Source: Acidobacteriota bacterium
GTDB lineage: Bacteria > Acidobacteriota > Terriglobia > Terriglobales > Acidobacteriaceae
DNA: 64,000 nt
Assembly: GCA_018268755.1 (NCBI GenBank)
Contig: JAFDVW010000003.1
Span: forward strand, 215,278 to 279,277
Direction: 5' to 3'
The notes under the pieces: generated by a model
What the model was told of the DNA's origin: nothing
The model's input: only the letters and a program-made list of their open reading frames with translations
Databases searched by the model: none
Program-made: the position numbers and the translations under genes
Shown: piece after piece, positions 53,210 to 61,982 of the stretch
Numbering within the stretch: the first letter of the stretch is position 1
Layout: every line of letters begins with the position of its first letter

Positions 53210-54520
53210 ATGCCAGAACGCTGGAGGGAACCATTCGGGCTGCAGCGCGCCGGCACCACCTGGGGGCGCGAGGTGGTGGCCGGACTCACCACCTTTGCCA
53301 CCATGTCCTACATTGTGGCGGTGAATCCCGCCATTCTTGCCGCAGCGGGAATTCCTCTAGGCCCCTCCACGGTGGCAACCATCCTGACGGCAATCTTCGG
53401 CACGCTGCTCATGGGCCTCTATGCCAACCGGCCCTTCGCCATCGCTCCTTACATGGGAGAAAACGCATTTATCGCTTTCACCGTGGTGAAGGCCCTGGGA
53501 TATCCCTGGCAAAAGGCGCTGGCCGCGGTGTTCATTGCGGGGGTCATCTTTGCGGCGCTGACCATCCTGCGCTTGCGGCAGCGATTGGTGGACGCCGTGC
53601 CGCCGGCTTTGCGCTACAGTTTCGCCGTCGGCATTGGTCTGTTCCTGACTTTTATCGGCCTCTTGCAATCGGGGATTGTCACTGCTGGTTCGGGGGTGCC
53701 GCTGGAACCCGGCCGGCTCAATTCTGCTTCGGTCCTGATCTCCGTCTTCGGCTTCCTGCTGATTGCCGGGCTCATGATCCGCCGTTTTCCCGGGGCCATT
53801 CTGGTGGGGATTCTGGCCACCACGTTCCTGGCCTTCCTCACCCGGCAGGCGCCGCCGCCGGCCTCCTGGGTCAGTCTGCCCCCCAATCCGGCCCCGATCG
53901 TGGGGCAGCTGGATTTTCACGGCGTCCTGAGTTGGGGGTTCTTTCCCATTGTGCTGACCATTTTCATCATGGCCTTTATCGACACCATGGGGACGCTGAT
54001 CGGGGTTTCGGCGCGGGCGGGATTTTTGGATGAAAACGGCAATCTCCCGCAAATCGAGCGTCCCATGCTGGCGGACGCACTGGCCACCATCTTTGCCTCC
54101 CTGATGGGCACTTCCACGGCGGGCGCGTTTATCGAGTCGGCGGCCGGGGTGGAAGCCGGCGGACGCACCGGCCTGACCGCCGTGACGACCGCGCTGTGCT
54201 TCGCCGGAACGCTGTTTTTCGCGCCTTTTCTGGGGGCGGTCCCCCCGCATGCCTACGGCCCGGCCCTGATGATTGTCGGCCTGCTGATGCTTTCCCCCAT
54301 CACCAAGGTCCGGTTTGACGATTTGACCGAGTTGATTCCGGCTTTTGCCACGGTGGCCCTGATGAGCTTTACTTATAACGTAGGGGTTGGCATCACGGCG
54401 GGCTTCCTGCTTTACCCTATCGGGAAGGTCATTGCGGGGCGGGCGCGCGAGGTGCAGCCAGGATTATGGGTGCTGGCCGCATTGTCGCTATTGTTTTTTA
54501 TGTTTTATCCTTACAGATGA
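53210..54520 (+). CDS. NCS2-family nucleobase permease (guanine/hypoxanthine type)
   Basis: A 436-residue carrier with about 13 membrane segments. The AzgA-like features are REVVAGLTTFATMSYIVAVN, the NRPFAIAPYMGENAFIAFTV motif and the conserved FIMAFIDTMGTLIGVSARAG and GTSTAGAFIESAAGVEAGGR, the latter carrying the nucleobase-contacting glutamate. It takes up purines together with H+. The ORF is open to 53072, which overlaps the dipeptidase start; ATG 53210 (MPERWREPF) fits the family. No clear ribosome site is seen. Confidence 0.92.
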   Translation: MPERWREPFGLQRAGTTWGREVVAGLTTFATMSYIVAVNPAILAAAGIPLGPSTVATILTAIFGTLLMGLYANRPFAIAPYMGENAFIAFTVVKALGYPWQKALAAVFIAGVIFAALTILRLRQRLVDAVPPALRYSFAVGIGLFLTFIGLLQSGIVTAGSGVPLEPGRLNSASVLISVFGFLLIAGLMIRRFPGAILVGILATTFLAFLTRQAPPPASWVSLPPNPAPIVGQLDFHGVLSWGFFPIVLTIFIMAFIDTMGTLIGVSARAGFLDENGNLPQIERPMLADALATIFASLMGTSTAGAFIESAAGVEAGGRTGLTAVTTALCFAGTLFFAPFLGAVPPHAYGPALMIVGLLMLSPITKVRFDDLTELIPAFATVALMSFTYNVGVGITAGFLLYPIGKVIAGRAREVQPGLWVLAALSLLFFMFYPYR

Positions 54521-54568
54521 GTAACGATCGAGCGGAGGAGCCGCATCATAGGAATTAGCAAACTCTCT

Positions 54569-55138
54569 ATGTCAACCAAACGACTGGCCCTAGCGCCACT
54601 GTTCTTTCTGTGCCTTCTGGCCGTCTCTGCCGGCGCGCAGGAGGTTTCCCGCTTCGAGGTTATGGGCGGATACACCTACTGGCGCTATGACAGCGCCAAG
54701 CTGGGTTTCGCCGACAGTACCACCCTGAGCGGCGGGAAAGCCGCCCTGACCTTCAACCTGACCCCGAACTTCGGGGTGGTGGGCGAGGTGGGCGGAGGAT
54801 GGGGAAGTCCCATCCGTGCCTACAGCGCCCTGGCGGGCCCCCAGCTTTCTTTCCATCACGGCAACGCCACCATCTTCGTCCAAGGGCTTTTCGGCAAGGG
54901 CAAGACCCACGTGGAGACCTATGGCCCGGCCACCAGCAGCGGACGCGCCTATTCCGCCGGAGCGGGTGTGGATTGGAACATCAACCGGCGCTTCTCCTGG
55001 CGGGCCCTGCAGGTGGACTATCTCAATACCCATAGTTTCGATACCAATGAAAACAACCTTCGTGTCACCACCGGAATCATCTTTCATTTGGGTGGCCGAA
55101 TGTCGATCCGCAAACGGGAAAAACTGCCGGAACCCTAG
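54569..55138 (+). CDS. Outer-membrane beta-barrel protein
   Basis: A 189-residue exported protein. Residues 1-24 are a signal peptide (LALAPLFFLCLLAVSAGAQ). The rest alternates polar and hydrophobic residues in strands (RFEVMGGYTYWRYDSAK, PNFGVVGEVGGGWG, GPQLSFHHGNATIFVQGLFG, GAGVDWNINRRFSWRALQVDY) typical of eight-stranded OmpA/OmpW-like barrels. The C-terminal strand (RVTTGIIFHLG) is followed by a short polar tail. Specific function is unknown. It is followed 33 bases later by the beta-propeller lipoprotein gene. Confidence 0.8.
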   Translation: MSTKRLALAPLFFLCLLAVSAGAQEVSRFEVMGGYTYWRYDSAKLGFADSTTLSGGKAALTFNLTPNFGVVGEVGGGWGSPIRAYSALAGPQLSFHHGNATIFVQGLFGKGKTHVETYGPATSSGRAYSAGAGVDWNINRRFSWRALQVDYLNTHSFDTNENNLRVTTGIIFHLGGRMSIRKREKLPEP

Positions 55139-55171
55139 ACCCTCCCTGCGGCCGATCCTGAAAGGAATTCG

Positions 55172-56251
55172 ATGGTGTGTATGAAAGCATTGCGTACTTT
55201 GCTTCCCGGACTGCTGTTGGTCATGCTGTCCGGGTGCAGCTCCGTCTCGTTGTCGGGCGGGGCCAACCATGCGTTGTATGTCACGGTGCCCTCGGTGAAT
55301 GGCGTCACCGGGATTCGCGTCAACGATGATTCGGGCAGTTTCACCAGCATTTTCTCCTCGCCCTTTACGGCCGGGACTTCGCCGACTTCGATCGTGGCCC
55401 ATCCCTCCCACAAATATCTCTACGTGGCCAACCAGGGGGAAGCCACCATCTCGGTGCTCAAGGTGGACAGTCAAAGCGGCTTTTTGACCGAGGTAATGCC
55501 TCGCACACCGACGGGCATCACGCCTTCCTTTTTGACCCTCAACCCAGCCGGCAATCTGCTTTTTGCGGCCAACACGCTCTCCAATACCGTTTCCGTATAT
55601 AGCGTGGGATCGGATGGGGCCTTGACGCAGGTGGCGGGATCGCCCTTTACTACCGTGCTTAGCCCGGTAGCCATGACGTTGACGCCTTCGGGGCAGTATT
55701 TATATGTCGCCCACGTCAATGCTGCGCTGGTCTCCGCCTATTCGGTAGACTCCTCCGGAGGGCTGCAGCTGGTGCCAGGTTCGCCCTTTGTGGTGGGCAA
55801 TGGGCCAGCGGCATTGGCCAGCGATGCCAATGGCAAATTCCTTTTTGTGGCCAACTCGCTCGACAATACCCTCTCGGTGCTTACCATCGCGAGCAACGGG
55901 GCACTGACCGCTATTTCCGCCTCACCTTACACCACCAAGAACGCCCCCTCCTCGCTGGTCGTTTCCGCGGGCGGGGTGGTGTACGTGGCCAACAAGAATT
56001 CCAACAACATTTCCGCCTTCTCCTTCGATTCGACCACCGGCGCTTTGACCGAGATCACCAGCTCGCCTTTTGCGACTTCGGAAGGGCCGGCCTATATCGC
56101 CATGGATGCAGGGAGCAAGCGGCTGCTGGTTTGCAACCAAACCGCCAAGACGGTGACGGCATTTACCTTCTCCAGCACGGGGGCGCTGCAAAGCACCGGC
56201 TCCTCGCTGAATATAGGTTTTGTGCCTACGTCTGTGGTGGCCGTGCAATGA
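55172..56251 (+). CDS. Beta-propeller lipoprotein (6-phosphogluconolactonase-like)
   Basis: A 359-residue lipoprotein. The lipobox LSGC places the modified cysteine at residue 22. The mature part repeats a YVTN/lactonase-type blade with HPSHKYLYVANQGEATISVL, PAGNLLFAANTLSNTVSVYS, PSGQYLYVAHVNA and ANGKFLFVANSLDNTLSVLT, giving six or seven blades. Related proteins include 6-phosphogluconolactonase of the Pgl type, but export and the lack of an obvious active site make a surface or binding role equally likely. AAAGGA lies five bases before the chosen ATG; ATG 55181 is an alternative. Codon use matches the neighbours. Confidence 0.85.
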   Translation: MVCMKALRTLLPGLLLVMLSGCSSVSLSGGANHALYVTVPSVNGVTGIRVNDDSGSFTSIFSSPFTAGTSPTSIVAHPSHKYLYVANQGEATISVLKVDSQSGFLTEVMPRTPTGITPSFLTLNPAGNLLFAANTLSNTVSVYSVGSDGALTQVAGSPFTTVLSPVAMTLTPSGQYLYVAHVNAALVSAYSVDSSGGLQLVPGSPFVVGNGPAALASDANGKFLFVANSLDNTLSVLTIASNGALTAISASPYTTKNAPSSLVVSAGGVVYVANKNSNNISAFSFDSTTGALTEITSSPFATSEGPAYIAMDAGSKRLLVCNQTAKTVTAFTFSSTGALQSTGSSLNIGFVPTSVVAVQ

Positions 56252-56270
56252 CAGGGAGTGTCGGCTGCTT

Positions 56271-57275
56271 ATGGTGAACTTCGGGATCCTGGGATTTGGC
56301 TTGCACGCGGTGAAACGGATGATGCCGGGCTTCAGCAGGTCCTCGCATTGCCGTGTGACCGCGCTTTCCCGCCGGGATCGCGCCAAGGCCGAGGAGTCGG
56401 CGCGGCAATTTCAGATCCCGCACGCCTTTGATTCGGCCGAGGCCCTGTGCCGCTGTCCGGATGTGGACGCGGTCTTCGTGACCACGCCGAATGCCTGCCA
56501 TCTGCAGGATGTGCTGCTGGCCCTGCAATGCGGCAAGCCGGTGCTCTGCGAGAAACCGGTGGCCGTGAATGCCGACGAATGCCGGCAGATGATCGAAGCC
56601 GCGCGGCGCGCCAATCTGCTGTTTGGCGTGGCCCAAGTCTTCCGCTTCGAGGAGAGCACTCGCCGCTTGCGCGAGCGTCTGGCCGAGGGGCAGATTGGAC
56701 GTCCCATCTTCGCCCGCGGGGAGTTTTCCTTTCTGGCAGACCCCTCGCATCCCCGCAAGTGGCTGAACGACCGCGCGGTGGCGGGAGGCGGCCCGATCGC
56801 CGATATTGGCGTTCACTGCGTGGATACCTTGCGTTACATTTTGCAGGATGAAGTCGAGCGGGTCAGCGCCCGCGGGGCCACCGACGCCGGTTCCGGGACG
56901 GTCGAGTCCGCAGCGGCTTTGACCTTGGAATTTTCCCGTGGCCTGCTGGCTTCCGTGCTGGTCTCATTTCGCGCGGAATACCGCACCCCCTTTGAGTTTG
57001 TAGGGGATAAAGGCGTGCTTTTCGCCGACAATGCTCTCACCGTGGAACACCCCATCCAAATTCAGCTCAAGCGCAATAACACCATTGTGGAAAGCGAAAC
57101 GGTTTCCAATCCTCTCGCCTATGCCAACCAGGTCGATGCTTTTGCCCTGGCGGTGGAAGGAAAGATGGCTTACCCGGTGCCGGGGGAGCAAGGCTGGCAA
57201 AATCAGGAAATTCTGGACGCGGCCTATCGCAGTATTGCCAGCGGACGGGCGGAAGATGTGCCGCGCCGGGTGTAA
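56271..57275 (+). CDS. Gfo/Idh/MocA-family oxidoreductase
   Basis: A 334-residue NAD(P)-dependent enzyme. The cofactor domain starts FGILGFGLHAVKRMMPGF and contains CEKPVAVNADECRQMIEAA, the conserved EKP motif. The C-terminal domain has GGPIADIGVHCVDTLRYILQD, with the histidine of the family active site. Such enzymes oxidise or reduce sugars, inositols or related compounds; the substrate is not known. The ORF is open 17 residues upstream into the lipoprotein gene; ATG 56271, 19 bases after that gene, is preferred. Confidence 0.88.
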   Translation: MVNFGILGFGLHAVKRMMPGFSRSSHCRVTALSRRDRAKAEESARQFQIPHAFDSAEALCRCPDVDAVFVTTPNACHLQDVLLALQCGKPVLCEKPVAVNADECRQMIEAARRANLLFGVAQVFRFEESTRRLRERLAEGQIGRPIFARGEFSFLADPSHPRKWLNDRAVAGGGPIADIGVHCVDTLRYILQDEVERVSARGATDAGSGTVESAAALTLEFSRGLLASVLVSFRAEYRTPFEFVGDKGVLFADNALTVEHPIQIQLKRNNTIVESETVSNPLAYANQVDAFALAVEGKMAYPVPGEQGWQNQEILDAAYRSIASGRAEDVPRRV

Positions 57276-57327
57276 GACCTGGGACGAGAACTCGCCTTTT
57301 GATTAAATCCGGCTGTGTGAGTTGGGA

Positions 57328-58023
57328 CTAGCGGGCCGCCATGGCCCCCACCAGCGACTCAAAGATGCGGAAGCCATCCGTGCCGCCCAGCTCAGACTCG
57401 CTGGCGCGCTCGGGATGCGGCATCATGCCCAGAACATTGCGTCCCGGACTACAAATGCCGGCAATATTTTCCAGGGAGCCGTTGGGGTTGGCGTCTTCGG
57501 TAATCTCGCCGGAGGGCGTCGCGTAACGGAAGATGATGCGCTGATCGCGCTTTAATTCCGCAAGCGTGCTGTCATCGCAAAAGTAATTTCCGTCCATGTG
57601 GCCGATGGGGATGGTCAGTACATCGCCCACGCGGCAGGCGTTGGTAAACGGCGTGTCGTTGTTCTCCACGCGGACGTGCACCGGTTTGCACACATATTTC
57701 AGGCCCACATTGCGGGTAAGCGCGCCGGGCAACAAGCCGGATTCGCAAAGGATCTGAAAGCCGTTGCAAATGCCCAGTACCAGGCCGCCACCGTCGGCGA
57801 ATTTACGCACCGATTCCATGACCGGCGAAAATTTCGCGATGGCCCCGGTGCGCAGGTAATCCCCATAGGAAAAACCGCCGGGCACAATGATGGCGTCGCA
57901 GTTCTGCAGATCATGCGATTCATGCCACAGGAAAGTCACCGGCTGTTTGGCTACCTGCTGAATAGTCCAGAACGCGTCGTGATCGCAATTGGAGCCGGGG
58001 AAGATGAGGACGCCGAATTTCAT
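57328..58023 (-). CDS. purQ: Phosphoribosylformylglycinamidine synthase, glutaminase subunit
   Basis: A 231-residue class I glutamine amidotransferase. The N-terminal [13 protein letters not shown] and the nucleophile elbow [12 protein letters not shown] with its cysteine are visible, and the histidine-glutamate pair is in [11 protein letters not shown]. PurQ delivers ammonia to PurL in purine synthesis. PurL and PurS are not adjacent, nor is purC (29380). It lies after the terminator of the sigma-factor operon and has its own start; GAGG precedes the ATG. Confidence 0.95.
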   Translation of the reverse strand: MKFGVLIFPGSNCDHDAFWTIQQVAKQPVTFLWHESHDLQNCDAIIVPGGFSYGDYLRTGAIAKFSPVMESVRKFADGGGLVLGICNGFQILCESGLLPGALTRNVGLKYVCKPVHVRVENNDTPFTNACRVGDVLTIPIGHMDGNYFCDDSTLAELKRDQRIIFRYATPSGEITEDANPNGSLENIAGICSPGRNVLGMMPHPERASESELGGTDGFRIFESLVGAMAAR

Positions 58024-58066
58024 GCCGATTTCCTCGCTGGGAGAATTGTTTTCAGTGTATCACGCG

Positions 58067-58135
58067 AAAAAAAGAAAACCGCCCGGCTGGAACAGGCCCG
58101 GGCAACGGGCCGCTCCGGATCTCCGGACGGTTTTC
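58067..58135 (-). terminator. Terminator of the sigma/anti-sigma operon
   Basis: On the minus strand a 13-base stem (GAAAACCGTCCGG / CCGGGCGGTTTTC, one mismatch) with a GC-rich branched centre is followed by TTTTTTT. It lies 30 bases after the Spy-like gene. Confidence 0.82.
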
Positions 58136-58165
58136 TTCCCCCTCAACTATGTGCGTAGAGGGCCC

Positions 58166-58768
58166 CTATTCGAAATCTGGGGATGGGCCACCCATTCCGC
58201 CGGGACCGGGAGGCAAGGGAGCGGTCATAGGGCCTTCTCCGGGCCCACGGAATTCCTGGTGAAAGAAAATCCTGTCGCCAAATCCGCCGCGTTCTCCGCG
58301 GATGGACTTGAGCTTCTTCCACTGCTCCAGACTGAGTACCTTGCGCAGATCCAGATTCATCATGGTGAACTCCCGTTCCAGCTTGCCGCGCGCCGCCAGC
58401 ACCTGGTCCACCTGGGCGCCGACCTGGGTCTCATTGGGGGAATCGGCGTCGAGCAGGGTCTGCAGCTTCAGGTCCTGCTTCTGCATCTCGGCGCTGTAGT
58501 CGATCAACTTGAGGCGATGCTCGACGAACTTCTGGTCGAGCTGCGCCACCTGGCCATCCGTCAATTGCAGTTGTTTGGCGGTATCCGGGTTCTTCCACCA
58601 TTTGCCCATGCTGCCGTCGTGCCGCACAAAGAACTTGTCCCGGGGGGGACCTCCGCGATGGATCGGGCCGGGCCCAGTGCCGGCGCGGGGTGGTGTGGGG
58701 ACTGGCGCCTCCTGCCCCCAGGCAGTCGCGACAGCCAGCAATATCACAGCAATCCAACTAGTTTTCAT
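58166..58768 (-). CDS. Periplasmic Spy/CpxP-like sensor or chaperone
   Basis: A 200-residue exported protein. Residues 1-19 are a signal peptide (SWIAVILLAVATAWGQ). The helical core (about 58-160) has two LTxxQ-type motifs, LTDGQVAQL (69-77) and LSLEQWKKL (145-153), as in CpxP, Spy and CnrX. The N- and C-terminal regions are Pro/Gly rich. In CnrX-type systems such a protein senses metal in the periplasm and controls an anti-sigma factor. Here it overlaps the anti-sigma-like gene by 11 bases and is third in the operon, so sensing is a good inference; a holdase role like Spy is possible. Confidence 0.8.
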   Translation of the reverse strand: MKTSWIAVILLAVATAWGQEAPVPTPPRAGTGPGPIHRGGPPRDKFFVRHDGSMGKWWKNPDTAKQLQLTDGQVAQLDQKFVEHRLKLIDYSAEMQKQDLKLQTLLDADSPNETQVGAQVDQVLAARGKLEREFTMMNLDLRKVLSLEQWKKLKSIRGERGGFGDRIFFHQEFRGPGEGPMTAPLPPGPGGMGGPSPDFE

Positions 58769-59270
58769 GTACAGGCTCCTTCTTGCGATGAGATAGGGAG
58801 GGGGAATACTGGCCGGTATCCTGGGCCAATACGCTGGCCGGAGCTAAGGCCGAAGGCCCGCCGCTCTGCAGGCTTTCTTCCAGCTCCAGCAGAAATTCAT
58901 GGTCGGGATCAACTGCGCTGTTCTGGGCGGCGCTTCCCCCCGGCTGCAGAAACTCCTGTTGCGCGTGGCCCTGGGCCAGCGGAGAAATGGCCCGCGAAGG
59001 AACCACCCGCAAGGCCAAGAGCGCCACCGCGATGAGCACGCCAAGGCAGGCCCATGCCAGGATGGGCGCGGGGTGCAGCAACGATTTCTCCGATCGGGTA
59101 ATGCGGGCACGGATCGTGGCCCTTTGTCCCTGCCAGTAACTGTCTGGATGCTCGGTTGCCTGGCGCAATTGCTGCGGCAGATCCTCCAGCTGCGGCTTGA
59201 GAAACAGCTCATCGCTCTTCAGTCCCAGATCAATCAATTCGTCGCTGCCCAACTCCCGAATGAAACTCAT
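58758..59270 (-). CDS. Membrane anti-sigma-factor-like protein
   Basis: A 170-residue protein with one membrane segment (ILAWACLGVLIAVALLALRV, about residues 69-90). The N-terminal 65 residues are cytoplasmic and contain SDELIDLGLKSDELFLKP and QATEHPDSYWQGQRATI; the C-terminal 80 are periplasmic and acidic (DPDHEFLLELEESLQS). No zinc anti-sigma motif is present. Position between an ECF sigma gene (four-base overlap, 59267-59270) and a periplasmic CpxP-like gene (11-base overlap) strongly suggests an anti-sigma factor holding the sigma factor at the membrane. Assignment is by context. Confidence 0.72.
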   Translation of the reverse strand: MSFIRELGSDELIDLGLKSDELFLKPQLEDLPQQLRQATEHPDSYWQGQRATIRARITRSEKSLLHPAPILAWACLGVLIAVALLALRVVPSRAISPLAQGHAQQEFLQPGGSAAQNSAVDPDHEFLLELEESLQSGGPSALAPASVLAQDTGQYSPSLSHRKKEPVHEN

Positions 59271-59878
59271 GGTGTGACCCTCAAAATCTCTCGAATCTTG
59301 CCGGTGGCGCGAAACAGTTGCGCCTTGACCGTGCCCTCTTTCAAGTCCAACAACGCGGCCACTTCCGGGATGGACATTTCTTCCGCATAGCGCAAAAGAA
59401 ATATTTCCCGCTGCTGCGGCGACAGACCGGCCGTCGCATTCCAGACCTGCTTCAGTTCCTCGCGTCCCAGCAAGACTCTTTCCGGGGAGGGCCAGGCGGA
59501 AGCGGCATTCGCGGCCGCTTCTCCGCTCTCTTCCAGTCCAATCAATTTCCGCCAGAACGAGGCACGGCGGTTCTTGCCGTGATCGCGGGCCAGATTCACC
59601 GCAATCCGCAGCAGCCAGGTGTCGAGGCGGCATTCGCCGCGAAAGCTGGCGCGCTTCTGGTAGGCGCGCAGAAAGCACTCCTGCGTCAGAGTGCCGGCAA
59701 CATCATGGTCGCGCACCAGCAGATAGACCACCCGATACACCCGCTTCTGGTGGAGCCGGACGATCTCATCAAAGCGCTCCGGAGCGAAGGCCTCAGTTTG
59801 TATTTCTGTTGGCGCGCTCAAGGTTGTGGTCAGTACGGTTTCCACGGCTTTTTGGACTGCTACTTGTACAGACGACAT
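59267..59878 (-). CDS. ECF-type RNA polymerase sigma factor
   Basis: A 203-residue sigma factor. Region 2 is about 36-100 (RVYRVVYLLVRDHDVAGTLTQECFLRAYQK, then RLDTWLLRIAVNLARDHGK) and region 4 about 140-195 (LSPQQREIFLLRYAEEMSIPEVAALLDLKEGTVKAQLFRAT). The N-terminal 35 residues are an extension beyond most ECF sigmas. It would direct transcription of a stress regulon; its own operon is likely a target, but no clear promoter was identified. Its 3' end overlaps the anti-sigma-like gene by four bases. Confidence 0.9.
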   Translation of the reverse strand: MSSVQVAVQKAVETVLTTTLSAPTEIQTEAFAPERFDEIVRLHQKRVYRVVYLLVRDHDVAGTLTQECFLRAYQKRASFRGECRLDTWLLRIAVNLARDHGKNRRASFWRKLIGLEESGEAAANAASAWPSPERVLLGREELKQVWNATAGLSPQQREIFLLRYAEEMSIPEVAALLDLKEGTVKAQLFRATGKIREILRVTP

Positions 59879-59974
59879 TTTGGCCGGCGGGGTTTACAGC
59901 AGGAAAGATAAATTTGGGATATCCCTGAATCGTCAGCGGCTTAGGGGTGACCAAGAGGTTTGGAAAAACTCCGC

Positions 59975-60475
59975 CTAAAGCTTGCTGAGATAGTCCACGA
60001 TCTCCGGCTGGGTCCAGTTGACCTCGCCGATGAACTTGCGCCGCATGGCCCCGTTGCGGTCGATGATATAGGTCTCGGGGAACTTGAAGGTGCCATACAG
60101 AGCGTTCGATTTCTGGTTTACATCGCGCACCGTGAGGAAATTCACGTTGTAGTCCTTGAGGAACTTGCGGTAGGCATTTTCGTCCTCGTCCAGACTCACT
60201 CCCAGCACGATCACCCCTTTGTCCTTCAATTGTTCTTGCATGCGGACCAGGGAGGGGACTTCCTCAACACAGGGTGGACACCACGTGGCCCAAAAGTTGA
60301 GCACCACCACCTGGCCGTGAAGTTCGCTGAGCGTAACCTTGCGGTCGCTGTCCTGCACGGTGAAGTCGGGGGCGGGCTCGCCGATGCGGGGCGGTTTGGA
60401 GTTCCGGTTGCACGCGGCCAGAGCCAGCAGCAGCCCCAGAGTGATCAGCTGTGCGAATAAGCGAGTCCTGAGCAC
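59975..60475 (-). CDS. TlpA-like thiol-disulfide oxidoreductase lipoprotein
   Basis: A 166-residue lipoprotein. The lipobox LAAC places the modified cysteine at C22. The thioredoxin fold follows, with the active-site WCPPC at C66 and C69 (NFWATWCPPCVEEVPSL) and TFKFPETYIIDRNG, where the cis-proline lies. It would reduce disulfides in the periplasm, for example for cytochrome c maturation. The start is GTG. A TATTATAG box lies five bases before it, so the transcript may be leaderless. It diverges from the glycosyltransferase gene 31 bases away. Confidence 0.9.
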   Translation of the reverse strand: MLRTRLFAQLITLGLLLALAACNRNSKPPRIGEPAPDFTVQDSDRKVTLSELHGQVVVLNFWATWCPPCVEEVPSLVRMQEQLKDKGVIVLGVSLDEDENAYRKFLKDYNVNFLTVRDVNQKSNALYGTFKFPETYIIDRNGAMRRKFIGEVNWTQPEIVDYLSKL

Positions 60476-60479
60476 CTAG

Positions 60480-60487
60480 CTATAATA
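60480..60487. promoter_or_regulatory. Shared palindromic -10 region for divergent genes
   Basis: CTATAATA reads as TATAAT for the plus-strand glycosyltransferase gene and as TATTATAG for the minus-strand TlpA-like gene. The two start codons are only 31 bases apart, so both promoters must overlap here. -35 elements are weak. Confidence 0.45.
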
Positions 60488-60506
60488 ACCGTTTTAGCCC
60501 AGGAAG

Positions 60507-61538
60507 ATGCCGGCCATTCCCCAAGCCTCGTTGCCTCTCGTGGTATCGGTGATTGTGCCGGCCCGCAATGAAGAAGCTTGCTTGGGAGCCTGCCTGCAGT
60601 CGCTGATCGGACAAACGGGCGTAAGCTTCGAAATTCTGGTGGTGGACGATGCCTCCACCGACCGCACCCGGGAAATTGCGCAATCCTTCTCCGGGGTGCG
60701 CATGGTCACTCCGCCCCCTCTCATGGGAAGCTGGACCGGCAAAAACAACGCCGTGACCGCTGGCGCCAAGGAGGCGCGGGGGAGCTGGCTCCTGTTCACC
60801 GACGCCGATACCGTCCACCTTCCCGGGTCTCTGGCCCGGGCGCTGGCGGAAGCCCAGGCGAAAGACGCCGCCTTGCTTTCCTATTCTCCGGAACAGATCG
60901 TGGAAAGCTTTTGGGAGAAGGCCATCATGCCGGTGGTGTTTGCCGAGTTGGCAGGGACTTATCGGCCTTCCGAAGTCAGTGATCCGGCTTCTCCCGCGGC
61001 CGCCGCCAATGGCCAGTATTTATTGATCTCGCGCGAGGCTTATGACGCAGTGGGCGGGCACGCGGCCATTGCCTCCACCCTGCTGGAAGATGTGGCCCTG
61101 GCGCGTAACGTCAAGCAATCCGGCCGGCGTATCTTTTTTCGCTTCGGCGGCGACGTGGTGCGTACCCGGATGTATCGCAACTTTGCCCAGCTGCGGGAGG
61201 GGTGGACCAAGAACCTGGCCGTGCTATTTCCGCATCCCCGGCGTCTGGCCGCAGTACGGGCCGGGGAGTTCCTGGTGCTGCTGGCCAGCCCCATCCTGGC
61301 GGCAGCCTCTTGGTATCATGGTGTTTATAGGATGTCAGGGGTCGGGGCGGGGATTTTCCTGGCCACCGCGGCCCTTTTCTTCCGAAGAATCGGCCGGGCC
61401 CATTTTTCTGGAGGGGCAAATTTTCTGGCGCTGCTGGGGCTGCCCTTATTTTCCTGGCTGCTGCTTCGCTCCACCCAGGCATACCAAAGAAAGGGCGTGA
61501 CCTGGAAGGGCCGTTCCTATCCCCAGCAGGGGGCCTAA
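60507..61538 (+). CDS. Family 2 glycosyltransferase, membrane-associated
   Basis: A 343-residue enzyme. The GT-A fold begins VVSVIVPARNEEACLGACL and has VVDDASTDRTREIA and the metal-binding LLFTDADTVHLPGSLA. A long central portion resembles HpnB/CrtQ-type transferases (STLLEDVALARNVKQSGRRIFFR, LREGWTKNLAVLF). The C-terminal 90 residues contain two or three hydrophobic segments (LVLLASPILAAASWYHGVY, FLATAALFF, LLGLPLFSWLLL). It probably adds a sugar to a lipid or carotenoid; the acceptor is unknown. It is followed 33 bases later by the PTPS pair. Confidence 0.85.
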   Translation: MPAIPQASLPLVVSVIVPARNEEACLGACLQSLIGQTGVSFEILVVDDASTDRTREIAQSFSGVRMVTPPPLMGSWTGKNNAVTAGAKEARGSWLLFTDADTVHLPGSLARALAEAQAKDAALLSYSPEQIVESFWEKAIMPVVFAELAGTYRPSEVSDPASPAAAANGQYLLISREAYDAVGGHAAIASTLLEDVALARNVKQSGRRIFFRFGGDVVRTRMYRNFAQLREGWTKNLAVLFPHPRRLAAVRAGEFLVLLASPILAAASWYHGVYRMSGVGAGIFLATAALFFRRIGRAHFSGGANFLALLGLPLFSWLLLRSTQAYQRKGVTWKGRSYPQQGA

Positions 61539-61571
61539 GGGGCGGGTGCCGGAGCTGTTTTTGAGGAAAGC

Positions 61572-61982
61572 ATGGTTTATCTGACACGCAAAGCCGAATT
61601 CGCCGCCTCGCACTACTACCACAACCCCGAATTCTCCGCGGAAGAAAACCTGCGCATCTTCGGCAAGTGCAATAACCCGAACGGCCACGGCCACAATTAC
61701 ACCCTGGAAGTTACGGTGAAGGGGAATGTCGATCCGCAATCGGGTTTTGTGGTGGACCTGAAGGAACTGAAGGACATTCTGGACCGGGAAGTGCTCGACG
61801 CCATGGACCACCGCTTTTTAAACAAGGAGGTCCCCGAGTTCTTCACCCAGATTCCCACTACCGAGAACCTGGCCATCGTGATCTGGCAGCGCCTGGCCCC
61901 CAAACTGAACAAGGCCCAACTCCACCGCGTGCGGGTCTATGAGATGCCCGATTTGTTCGCGGACTTTTACGGGGAAGCATGA
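61572..61982 (+). CDS. 6-pyruvoyl-tetrahydropterin synthase-type enzyme, first of a tandem pair
   Basis: A 136-residue PTPS/QueD protein. Zinc ligands are H14, H39 and H41; the catalytic cysteine is C33, in FGKCNNPNGHGHNY. That stretch is nearly the same as in mammalian PTPS (KCNNPNGHGHNY), and TTEN plus RVYEMPD are further family marks. It acts on 7,8-dihydroneopterin triphosphate, giving either 6-pyruvoyl-tetrahydropterin or, in QueD, carboxy-tetrahydropterin. The stop overlaps the start of the second PTPS gene by four bases; folE follows, so tetrahydrobiopterin-type synthesis is a likely use. Confidence 0.88.
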   Translation: MVYLTRKAEFAASHYYHNPEFSAEENLRIFGKCNNPNGHGHNYTLEVTVKGNVDPQSGFVVDLKELKDILDREVLDAMDHRFLNKEVPEFFTQIPTTENLAIVIWQRLAPKLNKAQLHRVRVYEMPDLFADFYGEA

